Positions 53,687-62,746 of a stretch of DNA of 64,000 nucleotides are shown here, piece after piece. The notes under the pieces were generated by a model that searched no databases, was not told where the DNA came from, and saw only the letters and a program-made list of their open reading frames with translations. The stretch is from Devosia sp. (lineage in GTDB: Bacteria > Pseudomonadota > Alphaproteobacteria > Rhizobiales > Devosiaceae). Both the position numbers and the translations under genes were made by a program. The stretch is taken from the NCBI GenBank assembly GCA_015234425.1, contig JADGNE010000073.1:1-64000 (forward strand), given 5' to 3'. Position 1 is the stretch's first letter, and every line of letters starts with the position of its first letter.

Positions 53687-54187
53687 TCAGAGCCAGGCCT
53701 GAAAGCTGCCGCCGGCGATGAGGGCCCAGTAGAGTTTTCCGGAACCCGTGCGCGCGGTGGCGAGGCCGAATTCGGTGAATTTGGGCGAGAGCAGCGTGTT
53801 GCGGTGGCCCTTGGAGGCCAGCCAGCCTTCGATGACATCGGGCAGGGTCTTGTAGCCCTTGGCGACGTTCTCGCCGACAGCGCCGAGATAGCCGGCTTCG
53901 GTGACGCGTTCACGCAGGGTGATGCCGAGGTCGTGGCTGAGCGTGTCCTTGCTCGCCATCAGGCGCGCATGGGAGCGAGAAGCTGCTTCGAGGCGCGGGT
54001 TATAGGTCCAGTCGGCGACGCCGTTGGCTTTGCGGACCGCATTGATCGCCGCGATGATCTGCTCGCGCGAGAGGCTTTCCGGATTGGTCGAGGTCGACGC
54101 CGGCAGCGGCGGAATGGTGGCCGAGCAGGCAGCCAGCAGCGAGGCGGCGCCCATGGCGAGGACGGCGCGGCGGGACAGATCGAGCAT
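53687..54187 (-). CDS. CAP-domain (SCP/PR1) exported protein, probable lipoprotein
   Basis: A 166-residue protein. The N-terminus MLDLSRRAVLAMGAASLLAAC combines a twin-arginine-like S-R-R with a lipobox LAAC, so it is likely Tat-exported and lipid-anchored at Cys21. The CAP domain shows NAVRKANGVADWTYNPRLEAASRSHARLMASKDTLSHD, GENVAKGYKTLPDVIEGWLASKGHRNTLLSPKFTEFGLA. Function of bacterial CAP proteins is mostly unknown. Confidence 0.88.
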   Translation of the reverse strand: MLDLSRRAVLAMGAASLLAACSATIPPLPASTSTNPESLSREQIIAAINAVRKANGVADWTYNPRLEAASRSHARLMASKDTLSHDLGITLRERVTEAGYLGAVGENVAKGYKTLPDVIEGWLASKGHRNTLLSPKFTEFGLATARTGSGKLYWALIAGGSFQAWL

Positions 54188-54202
54188 CAGTAGGTTCCGG
54201 GG

Positions 54203-55063
54203 TCAGGCCTGATCATAGGCACTGAGCAGATTGGGGAGCACCGCGAGCTGGTTGACGATGGGCTTTTCGGCGTCCAGGTCCCAGCAGGCCGAGAGCGCAG
54301 CATGTGCTGCCGCCCAGCCCAGAACGCGCTTGCGCGGATAGTTGAGGCGCTGGGTGAGAATGTCGAGCCGCGCAGCGATATTGCGCGGATCGGCGATCTT
54401 GCTGCCGGCACGCTCGGGGTTGATGAAGAAATTGGCCAGCTCATAGGACGGATCGCCCAGAAGCCCCTTGGGATCGATGGCGAGCCAGCCACGATCAGAG
54501 GAGATGATATTGTCGTGGTGCAGATCGCCGTGCAACGGCACGATGGCACTGGGCTTGTCGAAGAGCTTGAGCGCAATGCCGGCCGAGCGCGCGTAGAGGT
54601 CGCGGGCGGTGTGAGGCCAGGCGCGCACATCGGTGTCGAACAGGAGCTGGAAACGGTCTCGCAGCGGCTGGAGGCCGTCGAGCGGCTCCTTGCGCGGGCG
54701 GTGTAGCCCGGTCACCACCGCGGCAAAGGCGATGGTGGTTTCCTCATCGCGCCCGGCGCGGGCCGGTTCGCCCAGCGTCACGCCATCGAGCCACTCCATG
54801 AAAATGGTATCGCCGTGGATATCGAAGACAGTGGCGGCACCATCGCCTTCATACCACTGCAGGAGACGTGCACCCCTGCCCTCTTCGTCGGCGGCGATGG
54901 CCTTGAGGATTTTGAGCGCCGCGAAATTGCGGCCATTCTGCTCAACCCGGAAAATCCAGCTGCGCGGTGTCTCCGCCACGAGGGCGGACTTGGTGAGGGA
55001 CCAGCGGATCATGGCGCGGCTGAGCGCGGTTTCTGCAGGAGACTGATTCATCATGGGCGCCAT
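54203..55063 (-). CDS. Aminoglycoside phosphotransferase-like kinase, APH(6) type
   Basis: A 286-residue kinase-fold protein. VPLHGDLHHDNIISSDRGWLAIDPKGLLGDPSYELANFFIN holds the catalytic loop (HGDLHHDN) and the metal loop (IDPKG), with the layout of the APH(6)-I streptomycin 6-phosphotransferases. It may be an intrinsic, chromosomal, possibly unrelated small-molecule kinase. Start uncertain: ATGs at 55063, 55054 and 55051 are all in frame with no clear Shine-Dalgarno. Confidence 0.85.
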   Translation of the reverse strand: MAPMMNQSPAETALSRAMIRWSLTKSALVAETPRSWIFRVEQNGRNFAALKILKAIAADEEGRGARLLQWYEGDGAATVFDIHGDTIFMEWLDGVTLGEPARAGRDEETTIAFAAVVTGLHRPRKEPLDGLQPLRDRFQLLFDTDVRAWPHTARDLYARSAGIALKLFDKPSAIVPLHGDLHHDNIISSDRGWLAIDPKGLLGDPSYELANFFINPERAGSKIADPRNIAARLDILTQRLNYPRKRVLGWAAAHAALSACWDLDAEKPIVNQLAVLPNLLSAYDQA

Positions 55064-55142
55064 TAGAGCAGAAGGCTGCGTTTGATTCGACTGGCTCGTG
55101 TTGATTGACGCGCAAAGGTGAAGGAAATGCGGCTTCGCCTTG

Positions 55143-55703
55143 TCACATCGGTGGTGGGGGCAGGACCAGCGCGACAATGCCAAGCGCCAGGAACACACCC
55201 ACGGTCTGCGAGATGAACAGCAGACCGATCTGTAGCGGCGACAGGGTCACGATGAAGCGGCCGATATTGATGAAGGTCAGGAGCGCGATCACCACGATGC
55301 CGAGGAGCATCACAATGCCGACTTCGCCGAACAGGGTGGAGATGAGCAGCAGCAGGCCGGAGGCCAGGGTCACCCAATTGCTGGCAACCAGATAGGGCAC
55401 GAACCCATCCTGACGGCCCATCTGGCGCAGCACGATCCAGGCCATGCCGGCCTGGGCGGCAAAGAGCACGCCATTGATGATGATCGACTGGGTCGGTGCG
55501 CCTGCGGGCACCGGAGCGCCCAGCAGCATGGGGCCGAACCCGGCCAGCATCACGGCGATCAGGACGGCGATGAGGCTGCCGACCAGGCCCTTGGGCGAAA
55601 AATCGAAATAGGCAGCGGCATCGCGCTTGCCGGTGACGAGAGCGACAAAGCCACGAATGGCGTTCTGAACTTCATCGGCGAATGTCTGGGTAGGCTGGGC
55701 CAA
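55143..55703 (-). CDS. Yip1-like membrane protein
   Basis: A 186-residue protein with about five membrane segments, built around YFDFSPKGLVGSLIAVLIAVMLAGFGPMLL, with a short cytosolic N-terminus; its architecture resembles Yip1-domain proteins. The start is uncertain: TTG 55703 is used because it keeps the helical N-terminus and lies 14 bases past the upstream stop; a TTG at 55736 would add 11 residues. It is in tandem with a similar-looking membrane protein (55717-56262), with which it may be paralogous or a complex partner. Confidence 0.7.
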   Translation of the reverse strand: MAQPTQTFADEVQNAIRGFVALVTGKRDAAAYFDFSPKGLVGSLIAVLIAVMLAGFGPMLLGAPVPAGAPTQSIIINGVLFAAQAGMAWIVLRQMGRQDGFVPYLVASNWVTLASGLLLLISTLFGEVGIVMLLGIVVIALLTFINIGRFIVTLSPLQIGLLFISQTVGVFLALGIVALVLPPPPM

Positions 55704-55716
55704 GGCAGGGTCTCGT

Positions 55717-56262
55717 CTAGAGGGCGGGCGCGGCAACAGGGCCAGTAAGCATGTAGAGCGTCATGGGCATGCCGACAAGCAGTGCCATGGTCAAAACGGC
55801 GAAAGCAATTGAAACCCCGAGGCTCCACTGCGCCGCCATTCGGGCAAGACGATAAAAGAGATAGCCAAGCCCCAGCCAGAGCACGAGCAGGACTGCGCCT
55901 CCAAACATGGAAAAGACAGTGCCCAGCACGAGATAGCAAACGAGACCGTAAAGCCCCGGGACGAGGAGGGCAAGGAGCGGTTGCTCGACCGGGACGGCGC
56001 GGCGCGTGACCAGCGCGCCAATGAGGAGCGCCAGGATCGAGAGGCACTGCACCACAAGCCCCGCGGCGAGACCCGGCAAGGTCGGGGCATTGATGCCGAT
56101 GGCCGCAATGGCGATGGAAACAAGCGCAAAAAAGACGAAGATGACGAGCGCGGTCGCGAGGCCGGCGGGGGTAATGGCAAAATGCTGCTGCCAGCTGGCG
56201 TCGCCGCGCAGGATCTTCATCCAGCCGGTAAAGGCCGCGCTGAGAGCGCCCCAGATCTTCAT
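55717..56262 (-). CDS. Yip1-like membrane protein
   Basis: A 181-residue protein with an amphipathic N-terminus (WGALSAAFTGWMKILRGDASWQQHFAITPAGLATALVIFVFF) and about five hydrophobic segments. It resembles its downstream neighbour in layout (charged start, SWQ/FSP + GLA/GLV helix) without close identity. Start ATG 56262 overlaps the dapE stop by 4 bases, so dapE and this pair are translationally coupled. Confidence 0.7.
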   Translation of the reverse strand: MKIWGALSAAFTGWMKILRGDASWQQHFAITPAGLATALVIFVFFALVSIAIAAIGINAPTLPGLAAGLVVQCLSILALLIGALVTRRAVPVEQPLLALLVPGLYGLVCYLVLGTVFSMFGGAVLLVLWLGLGYLFYRLARMAAQWSLGVSIAFAVLTMALLVGMPMTLYMLTGPVAAPAL

Positions 56263-57425
56263 CGGGCCACGGATCCGAAAAAGCGGGTGATGAACTGCCG
56301 GTAGATTTCGGTGAGGCCGGTGAGATCCGCGATGGCGATGTGTTCGTCTACCTTGTGCATCGACGGACCGACGAGGCCGCATTCCACCACCGGACCATAT
56401 TGGGCGATGAAGCGCGCGTCCGAGGTGCCGCCACCAGTGGAATAGTCCGGGCGGCGGCCGGTGAGCGCCTCAATGGCATCGGAAAGGATATCGATGTCGC
56501 CGCTGAGCGGGGAAAGGAACGAGCGCGAGGGCACGCCGGCGATGGCGAAGTCGATCGTGCAGCCCCTGGCGTCGACGCCAGCAATGCGGCCGCGGATCCA
56601 GTCGGCCAGGGCGTCGGGCGTCCAGAGGTCGTTGTAGCGGATGTTGAAGTGGAGGCTGCCGCTGGCGGGAATGACGTTGGACACGGGATTGCCGACGTCG
56701 ATGGTGGTCAGCTCAAGGTTGCTGGCCGGGAAATGCTCGGTGCCGGTGTCGAGCTTTTCGCTGCTGAGGGCTGTCGCAACCGCGGCGAGGACCGGCAGGG
56801 GATTGTTGGCCTTGTGCGGATAGGCGACGTGGCCCTGGGAGCCGGTGACGACGACCCGACCGGAGAAGGAGCCGCGCCGGCCAATCTTGATGCTGTCGCC
56901 AAGCGTTTCGGCGGAACTGGGTTCGCCGACGATGGCGAAATCGAAGGCGTGGCCATTGTCCTTCATCCAGGCGCAGAGCTTTTCGGTGCCGTTGATGGCG
57001 TCGGCTTCCTCGTCATTGGTGATGGCGAGCTGGATGGTGCCGGCGTCGGCAGGGATGGCGGCACAGGCGGCGACGAAGGCGGCGATGCCGGACTTCATGT
57101 CGGCGGCACCACGGCCAAAAATCCTGCCGTCGTCGATGCGCGGGGTGAAGGGGTCGGAAGCCCAGAGGGCGTGGTCGCCCGGCGGCACCACATCGGTGTG
57201 GCCGGCAAAGAGCAAGCGACGACCGCCGGTTCCGCGCGTGGCGAAGAGATTGTCGACGGGATAGGAGCCATCGCCCTCAAATCGCAGCCGGGTGACGGCA
57301 AAGCCAAGGGCCGTGAGTTCGGCTTCGAGGAGATCGAGCGCGCCGGCCTCTTCAGGAGTGACCGAGGGGCAGGCGATAAGGCGTTCGAGGAGGCGGACGG
57401 GATCGTCCGAAGTCAGTGTGGTCAC
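56259..57425 (-). CDS. dapE: Succinyl-diaminopimelate desuccinylase
   Basis: A 388-residue M20 zinc peptidase-fold enzyme of the lysine/peptidoglycan pathway. FAGHTDVVPPGD has the metal-binding H and D, RGAADMKSG the bridging Asp, and TNDEEADAINGTEK the catalytic Glu-Glu pair; GGTSDARFIAQYG is the C-terminal signature. It removes succinate from N-succinyl-LL-diaminopimelate, following the step begun by DapD encoded at 58007-58849. Confidence 0.95.
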   Translation of the reverse strand: MTTLTSDDPVRLLERLIACPSVTPEEAGALDLLEAELTALGFAVTRLRFEGDGSYPVDNLFATRGTGGRRLLFAGHTDVVPPGDHALWASDPFTPRIDDGRIFGRGAADMKSGIAAFVAACAAIPADAGTIQLAITNDEEADAINGTEKLCAWMKDNGHAFDFAIVGEPSSAETLGDSIKIGRRGSFSGRVVVTGSQGHVAYPHKANNPLPVLAAVATALSSEKLDTGTEHFPASNLELTTIDVGNPVSNVIPASGSLHFNIRYNDLWTPDALADWIRGRIAGVDARGCTIDFAIAGVPSRSFLSPLSGDIDILSDAIEALTGRRPDYSTGGGTSDARFIAQYGPVVECGLVGPSMHKVDEHIAIADLTGLTEIYRQFITRFFGSVAR

Positions 57426-57446
57426 GGTAATCCCGTCCTTGTTCGA

Positions 57447-57917
57447 TCAGGCAGTGGCAGTGATGGTGACCGGATCCGGCCCGTAATTATTGGTCCCCGG
57501 GGTCCCGCGCAGGAAGCCGAGCTGGACCAGCATGTAGATACCGGCGACGGCGAGCAGCAACATCAAAATGCTCATCCACATGTCGGGCGTGGGCACCATC
57601 ACCCCGCCACCCACGTCGGTCACCGTGAAGCCGAGACCAAAGGTCTGCAGCAGGGTCACGAGGGCCGAGAAGCCCATGAAAATCTTGAAGTCGGTGGCGT
57701 CATTGCCGCGATCCTGGCGCCGTTTGATGCCGAGGCACCAGCTTGGGTAGAACAGGATCACATAGGTGATGATCGAAGCGATGAAGGCCCCGGTGACCAC
57801 GCCCAGAAGCAGACTGAGCACGATGCTGGCAAAGATGAGTCCGACGACGCCAAGCCACCATTGTTTACGCGACAGGCGACCCGAAGTGGTGGTGTAGAGC
57901 GCTTGCAGAGTTTCCAT
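57447..57917 (-). CDS. DUF805-family membrane protein
   Basis: A 156-residue protein starting with LYTTTSGRLSRKQWWLGVVGLIF, the DUF805 hallmark (G-R-x-x-R-x-x-W), followed by four hydrophobic helices and CLGIKRRQDRGNDATDFK between them. Function unknown. It sits between dapD and dapE and leaves 21 bases before the dapE start, so it is likely part of a dapD-DUF805-dapE unit. Confidence 0.85.
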   Translation of the reverse strand: METLQALYTTTSGRLSRKQWWLGVVGLIFASIVLSLLLGVVTGAFIASIITYVILFYPSWCLGIKRRQDRGNDATDFKIFMGFSALVTLLQTFGLGFTVTDVGGGVMVPTPDMWMSILMLLLAVAGIYMLVQLGFLRGTPGTNNYGPDPVTITATA

Positions 57918-58006
57918 GAGTCTTCCCCTCAAAAGACAATCGCGCCGACCCGATGGCCGGCGCGATGTCGAGATTAGGTGAATCGCTTTTGAGGCGCCAG
58001 TCCGGC

Positions 58007-58849
58007 TTAGTCGCGCAGCAGGTCGTTGATGGCGGTCTTGGAGCGGGTCTGGGCGTCGACGGTCTTGACGATGACGGCGCAGTAAAGGTTCGGGCCGGGC
58101 GTGCCATCGGGAAGCGGCTTGCCGGGCAGGCTGCCGGAGACGACCACCGAATAGGGCGGGACCTTGCCGATATGGACTTCGCCGGTGGCGCGGTTGACGA
58201 TTTTTGTCGAGCCGCCGATGAACACGCCCATTGAGATGACCGAGCCTTCGCCAACGACGACGCCTTCGACGATTTCCGAACGGGCGCCGATGAAGCAATT
58301 GTCTTCGATGATGGTCGGTGCGGCCTGCAGCGGCTCGAGCACGCCGCCAATGCCGACGCCGCCGGAGAGGTGAACGTTCTTGCCGATCTGGGCGCAGGAG
58401 CCGACGGTGACCCAGGTGTCGACCATGGTGCCTTCATCGACATAGGCGCCGAGATTGACGAAGCTGGGCATCAGGATGACGTTCTTGGCGATGTAGGCGG
58501 ACTTGCGGGCGATGGCGCCCGGCACGGCGCGGAAGCCGGCATCGCGCCACTTGTTCTCACCCCAGCCCTCGAACTTGGTCGGGACCTTGTCCCACCAGGT
58601 CGAACCCTGAGCGCCGCCAGTCATGGCCTGATTGTCATTGAGACGGAAGGAGAGCAGCACGGCGCGCTTCAGCCACTGATTGACCTGCCACTCACCATCG
58701 ATTTTCTCGGCAACGCGGGCCTGGCCGCTATCGAGAAGGTTCAGCGCTGTTTCGACTGCGTCGCGCACTTCGCCACGGGTGGCAAAATTGATCTCGGCGC
58801 GATTTTCGAAGGCGGTATCGATGATCTGAGCTAGCTCGGCGTGGGGCAT
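58007..58849 (-). CDS. dapD: Tetrahydrodipicolinate N-succinyltransferase
   Basis: A 280-residue left-handed beta-helix acyltransferase of the lysine/peptidoglycan pathway. The hexapeptide repeats run through [41 protein letters not shown]. Its start ATG 58849 has a perfect AAGGAGAACAC Shine-Dalgarno region. It converts tetrahydrodipicolinate to N-succinyl-2-amino-6-ketopimelate, upstream of DapE. An N-terminal helical domain ([38 protein letters not shown]) is typical. Confidence 0.96.
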   Translation of the reverse strand: MPHAELAQIIDTAFENRAEINFATRGEVRDAVETALNLLDSGQARVAEKIDGEWQVNQWLKRAVLLSFRLNDNQAMTGGAQGSTWWDKVPTKFEGWGENKWRDAGFRAVPGAIARKSAYIAKNVILMPSFVNLGAYVDEGTMVDTWVTVGSCAQIGKNVHLSGGVGIGGVLEPLQAAPTIIEDNCFIGARSEIVEGVVVGEGSVISMGVFIGGSTKIVNRATGEVHIGKVPPYSVVVSGSLPGKPLPDGTPGPNLYCAVIVKTVDAQTRSKTAINDLLRD

Positions 58850-58935
58850 GTGTTCTCCTTGGACAGTTGGCGCGGACATTATTCCTGCGCATGAAGCTGT
58901 CAACGAAAATGCGGTGTTTTCTGCGCACTCTCTGC

Positions 58936-61389
58936 TCAGGATTTTGGTGAAACGATCTCCTGCCAGGTGTCGAGAAAACGCTGTCGACGCAGGGTGTCGA
59001 GCGCCACGAGCAGGCTCGGCCCCAACGCGATGGCCTGGATGACGCCGCGGCCGCGCGCCGTGATGGCCTCGCTGGTCCACGGCCCCTCGCCACCCGAGAT
59101 AACCGAGCCAAGGGCCGTGTCGCCCGCAGCGATGGACTGGCCCGTTGGAGAGAGCGCAAAGTCGATGAAATCGCGCGCCAGCTGCGGATTGGGCGCGCTG
59201 CGCGGGATCAGCATGGAGCGCGTGAGCACGAGGACATAATCGTCGGGGACGACGATCTCGATATTGGCGCCATCGGCCTGGCGGGCAAAGGCATAGGAGC
59301 CCAGCACATTGTAGCCAAGGGCCAGACTGCCATCGGCGACGCTGTTGAGAATGGCGGGACTGGACCCCGAGAACTGGGCGTTGACGCGGCCAAAGGCGGT
59401 GGTGAGGCGCCAGAAGGTGGACGAAATGGTCTGGTCCTGCGCGGCAAGGAGATAACCGACGCCCGAGAGGGCGATGTCATAAGTGGCGATCTGGCCCCGA
59501 AACCGCTCGGTCTGGGTCTCGAGCAGTTCGGCGAGCGTCAGATGGGTGCGCGGCACCTCCGCGGGGGCGATGCGGTCGGGATTATAGATGATGACCGCCG
59601 GCTCAAAGGTGAAGCCGAACACCTCGTTGCGCCAATGCGCCCATTCGGGGAGCTGGGAAAGATAGGGGCTGTCGTGGCCCAGGGCATGGCCATCATTGGC
59701 GAGCTTGAGCTGAAGATCGGAGGCCGAACTTATGAGGAGGTCCGGCACGACCGGCATGGAGCCATCAAGGAACTGCTCGTAAAGAGGGAGCGAATCCATC
59801 TCTTCGTAGACGACGCTGACATCGGGATAGACCTGCTGGAAGCCGGCGATGAAGGCGGCAAAGAGCGGCGTATCGGTGACGCCGGCAATGGTGAGCACGG
59901 TGGCCGTTGCACCATTGGGCGCGGGATAGTGGCTCGATTTGGCCAGCGCATCCTGCGGCGTGGCAACCAGTGCCAGCATGGCGAGACAGATGGCGGCCAA
60001 TGCGCCTGCGCCGCGCGCGGGCTGGGCGAGGACGGGAAATTCGACCTGCACCATGAGCCCGCCTCCCGGACGGTCGAGAAGGCGCAGCGTGCCGCGATGG
60101 GCGGTGACGACGCGCGAGACAATGGAGAGACCAAGACCGGAGCCGACCACGCCGGCACTGGTCTTGCCCCGCTTGAAGCGTTCGAGCACAGCGATCTTTT
60201 CGTCTTCGGCAATGCCCGGGCCGCTGTCGCTGACGGTGAGCACGAGGGTTTCGTCTTTGAGTTCGGCCGAAATCACCACCGCGCCGGTCGAATAGACCAG
60301 CGCATTGTCGACGAGATTGCGGATCATTTCGCGCAGGGCGAGGCGGTCGCCGCGCATGCGGGCGGTGCGGGCCGCCGGACTGGGCGAAAGCTGGACGCGG
60401 TCCGAGAGATCGGGATCAAGACGGGTGCCGACTTCCTCGACGAGCGACCAGAGGGCGGTGGTTTCGCTATCCTGGCTTTCGAGGCGATGGGAAATAGTGG
60501 CGTCCATAAGCAGCTGGCTGACCAGTTGGCTGGCCTGAACCGCCCCGGTGTGGATGCGCTTCACCCTGCCCCGCAGCGCTTCGGGATCGGGCTCGTCCAT
60601 CGCCACTTCGGCCTGGGCGCGGAGCGAGGCCAGCGGCGTGCGCACTTCATGGGCGGCTTCTGCCACGAGGCCGCTGACCCGCTCCATGGCGCTGCGCAGC
60701 CGGGCCATAAAGACATTGAGGGCGGAAACCAGGTGGTCGACCTCCACCGGCACCGGCACGGTGAGCGGGGAGAGATCATCGGGCGCGCGGGACTGCAGCT
60801 CCTCCTCGAGCTGGGTGAGCGGGGCAAACATGCGCGAAATGCCAAACCAGACCAGCGCCACCGCAAGCAGGGTCAGCGCAATGACGGGCACGATGGAATT
60901 GGAGAGGATTTCGGCGGCCAGGGCTTCGCGCTGGCGCTGGGTTTCGGCGACGTGGATGGTGACCCAGCCGGTGTCGCTGGCGGTCGAGATCAGGCGACCG
61001 ATGGTGGCGACGCGCACCAGTTCATCGCGATAGACGAGATCGGTGAAATGGGGTTCTGCAGTGGTGGTCTCGCTCATGGCGGCGGCGAGATCGTCGTAGC
61101 CGGTGACGGTGCGCGCGCCCGGGTCCTCGACGGCGTAAAACACCCGATCGAGACCGGAGAACATGGCAAAGGCGGCGAAGGGGAGTTCGACAAAGACAGT
61201 TTCGTTTTCGACCTGCACGGCGCCGGCGATGGTGAGGGCAGAGGCGGCAAGGAGGCGATCGAAGGCCCTGTCGGAGGCGCGATCGGCGTAATTCTGGATG
61301 AAGATGATCAGCACGACGGCCGCGCCGAGGAGAAGCGCGACGGCGAGCGCGAGAATGCGCCGGCGGATGGAGAAGGTGGAGGTCATCAT
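58936..61389 (-). CDS. Histidine kinase fused to a periplasmic substrate-binding protein
   Basis: A single 817-residue frame. Residues ~1-455 form a TctE/QseC-type sensor kinase: TM1 ([20 protein letters not shown]), a periplasmic domain, TM2 ([16 protein letters not shown]), HAMP, H-box with His247 ([12 protein letters not shown]), N-box [10 protein letters not shown] and G box [10 protein letters not shown] hydrophobic signal-like segment near 460-480 ([18 protein letters not shown]) precedes a ~330-residue Fe3+/polyamine-type solute-binding protein ([54 protein letters not shown]). The third helix would put the binding protein in the periplasm. The A-x-A site (DALA-KSS) could allow cleavage to a free binding protein. 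The OmpR-type regulator lies upstream at 61626-62297. Start at 61389 or 61386. Confidence 0.9.
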   Translation of the reverse strand: MMTSTFSIRRRILALAVALLLGAAVVLIIFIQNYADRASDRAFDRLLAASALTIAGAVQVENETVFVELPFAAFAMFSGLDRVFYAVEDPGARTVTGYDDLAAAMSETTTAEPHFTDLVYRDELVRVATIGRLISTASDTGWVTIHVAETQRQREALAAEILSNSIVPVIALTLLAVALVWFGISRMFAPLTQLEEELQSRAPDDLSPLTVPVPVEVDHLVSALNVFMARLRSAMERVSGLVAEAAHEVRTPLASLRAQAEVAMDEPDPEALRGRVKRIHTGAVQASQLVSQLLMDATISHRLESQDSETTALWSLVEEVGTRLDPDLSDRVQLSPSPAARTARMRGDRLALREMIRNLVDNALVYSTGAVVISAELKDETLVLTVSDSGPGIAEDEKIAVLERFKRGKTSAGVVGSGLGLSIVSRVVTAHRGTLRLLDRPGGGLMVQVEFPVLAQPARGAGALAAICLAMLALVATPQDALAKSSHYPAPNGATATVLTIAGVTDTPLFAAFIAGFQQVYPDVSVVYEEMDSLPLYEQFLDGSMPVVPDLLISSASDLQLKLANDGHALGHDSPYLSQLPEWAHWRNEVFGFTFEPAVIIYNPDRIAPAEVPRTHLTLAELLETQTERFRGQIATYDIALSGVGYLLAAQDQTISSTFWRLTTAFGRVNAQFSGSSPAILNSVADGSLALGYNVLGSYAFARQADGANIEIVVPDDYVLVLTRSMLIPRSAPNPQLARDFIDFALSPTGQSIAAGDTALGSVISGGEGPWTSEAITARGRGVIQAIALGPSLLVALDTLRRQRFLDTWQEIVSPKS

Positions 61390-61410
61390 CTCAGAAGCCG
61401 GTGGCTCGCG

Positions 61411-61611
61411 CACCCCCACCCGGCCTCCCCCTGGGAGGGGGAGGAGAAGGTTGGGGGCTTACTATGGACGAGCGAAGCGCGATGGGTCCCTCCCCCTTTT
61501 TCAGGGGGAGGTTAGGTGGGGGTAGTGCATGTCGAGACATGCTGCCCCCCACCCCAGCGTCGCTACGGCCGGACGGCCGAGCTTTGCTACCCTCCCCACG
61601 GGGGGGAGGGA
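61411..61611. repeat. Compound palindromic repeat between regulator and kinase genes
   Basis: It contains arms CCTCCCCC/GGGGGAGG at 61424-61444 and 61489-61511 (loop TTTTTCA), GCATGTC-GA-GACATGC (61527-61542), a CGGCCG-GA-CGGCCG hairpin near 61565-61578, and CCTCCCC/GGGGAGG at 61590-61609. The right part has the same order as the DUF559 flanks: AGCGTCG, hairpin, AGCTTTGCT, CCCTCCCC. It separates the regulator from the kinase fusion by 236 bases. Confidence 0.8.
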
Positions 61612-61625
61612 GAAGAAGAAAGTGT

Positions 61626-62297
61626 TCAGGCATCCAGGGCTCTCGCCACATAGCCGACGCCGCGGACAGTGCCGATTTCGACGCGGGCCGTTTCCAGTTT
61701 CTTGCGCAGGCGGGAAATGTGGAGTTCGAGGGCGTTGACCGAGACCGCCTCGTCGAAATTGAACAGCTGGTTCATCAGCCGCTCCTTGGCGACAACTTTG
61801 CCGGCGTGGGTGAGGAGAATTTCGAGGAGGCGGAATTCGCGGCGGCCGAGCTCGAGGCCCTTGCCGCTGATCGAGGCATTGAGCCCGGCGAGATCGAGTT
61901 CGAGATTGCCCAGGGAGAGCGTGCTGCTGGTCTGGCCCCCGGTGCGGCGCATGAGGGCGCGGAGACGGGCTTCCATCTCGCGGAGATCGAAGGGTTTTAC
62001 GAGGTAATCGTCGGCACCGAGATCAAGGAGGCTAACCTTGTCATCGATCTCGGAGCGGGCGGTCATGACGAGGATCGGAGCGGAGAAGCGGCCCCGGCGC
62101 AATTCGGCGATGAGGCTGATGCCATCCCGATTGGGGAGCATGAGATCGAGCGCCACGGCGTCGAAATCCTGCCCCTGGGCTGTTGGCACCACGTCGGCGC
62201 CGTCGCGGACCCATTCGACACTGTGGCCGGCGGCGCGGAGGCGCTTTTCGATCGCCTCGCCCAGATCCTCATTATCCTCGACCAGCAGAATACGCAT
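61626..62297 (-). CDS. OmpR/PhoB-type response regulator (TctD-like)
   Basis: A 223-residue regulator. MRILLVEDNEDLG is the receiver start; the phosphorylated residue is Asp51 in ALDLMLP, Lys101 in LVKPFDL is the switch. The winged-helix DNA-binding domain follows (ELGRREFRLLEILLTHAGKVVAKERLMNQLF, SVNALELHISRLRKKL). It is the cognate partner of the kinase-binding-protein fusion downstream, as in TctDE-type organic-anion systems. Confidence 0.93.
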   Translation of the reverse strand: MRILLVEDNEDLGEAIEKRLRAAGHSVEWVRDGADVVPTAQGQDFDAVALDLMLPNRDGISLIAELRRGRFSAPILVMTARSEIDDKVSLLDLGADDYLVKPFDLREMEARLRALMRRTGGQTSSTLSLGNLELDLAGLNASISGKGLELGRREFRLLEILLTHAGKVVAKERLMNQLFNFDEAVSVNALELHISRLRKKLETARVEIGTVRGVGYVARALDA

Positions 62298-62360
62298 AGG
62301 CGGTCCCCTCTCCCGGCGCCCATGATAGGCGATGTGGTGCGCCGGAGGAAAGCGGGGCGA

Positions 62361-62528
62361 TCAGACGATGCGGGTGAGAAAGGCGGCGGCGATGGCGACC
62401 ATGCCAAAGGCGCTGAGACCGGCGGCCAGCATCATGCGCTTGGCATGCTGGACATGGGCGGAGCGGCGCAGCTGGCTGCGCAGGGTCGAGAGATCTTCGG
62501 GGAGACTATGCGTGTCGAGATTGGCCAT
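62361..62528 (-). CDS. Small single-helix membrane protein of unknown function
   Basis: A 55-residue protein: a charged N-terminal half (LDTHSLPEDLSTLRSQLRRSAHVQHAKR) and one membrane helix (MMLAAGLSAFGMVAIAAAFLT). ATG 62528 follows GAGGG. It lies upstream of the response regulator on the same strand with a 63-base gap. The family is not recognised. Confidence 0.6.
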   Translation of the reverse strand: MANLDTHSLPEDLSTLRSQLRRSAHVQHAKRMMLAAGLSAFGMVAIAAAFLTRIV

Positions 62529-62692
62529 GGCTATTCCCTCGCATTGGTTGGGTCTTTCGACCGGCAACATCAATGGGCAGCCGCCTTGGTGGACTGTTTC
62601 TCGCCCGATGGAGGAGAGCCTACGCCGGGCGGGTCGAGGCGCGAATGGCAGGTTGAGATCGGGGTTAATTTGTCTTAAATTTTAACAGCCGT

Positions 62693-62710
62693 CATCTTGT
62701 ATGGTAGATG
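62693..62710. promoter_or_regulatory. Inverted repeat ahead of uxaC
   Basis: CATCT (62693-62697) and AGATG (62706-62710) flank an 8-base TGTATGGT spacer, 37 bases before the uxaC start. GntR-type regulators such as UxuR/ExuR bind short inverted repeats here in related bacteria, but a 5-bp arm pair is weak support. The rest of the 218-base gap (62529-62746) contains no gene. Confidence 0.35.
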
Positions 62711-62746
62711 TTGAAACCGGCGGGGGATCGTGGCACATATTGGTCC

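Noticed and set aside
58936..61389. Two separate genes (kinase and binding protein)
   Set aside because: No stop codon or frameshift is seen at the junction; the frame is continuous, although a sequencing error cannot be excluded from sequence alone.
59542..61515. Long rightward frame (657 codons) opposite the kinase fusion
   Set aside because: Antisense shadow with no recognised domain; the leftward frame has full kinase and binding-protein motifs.
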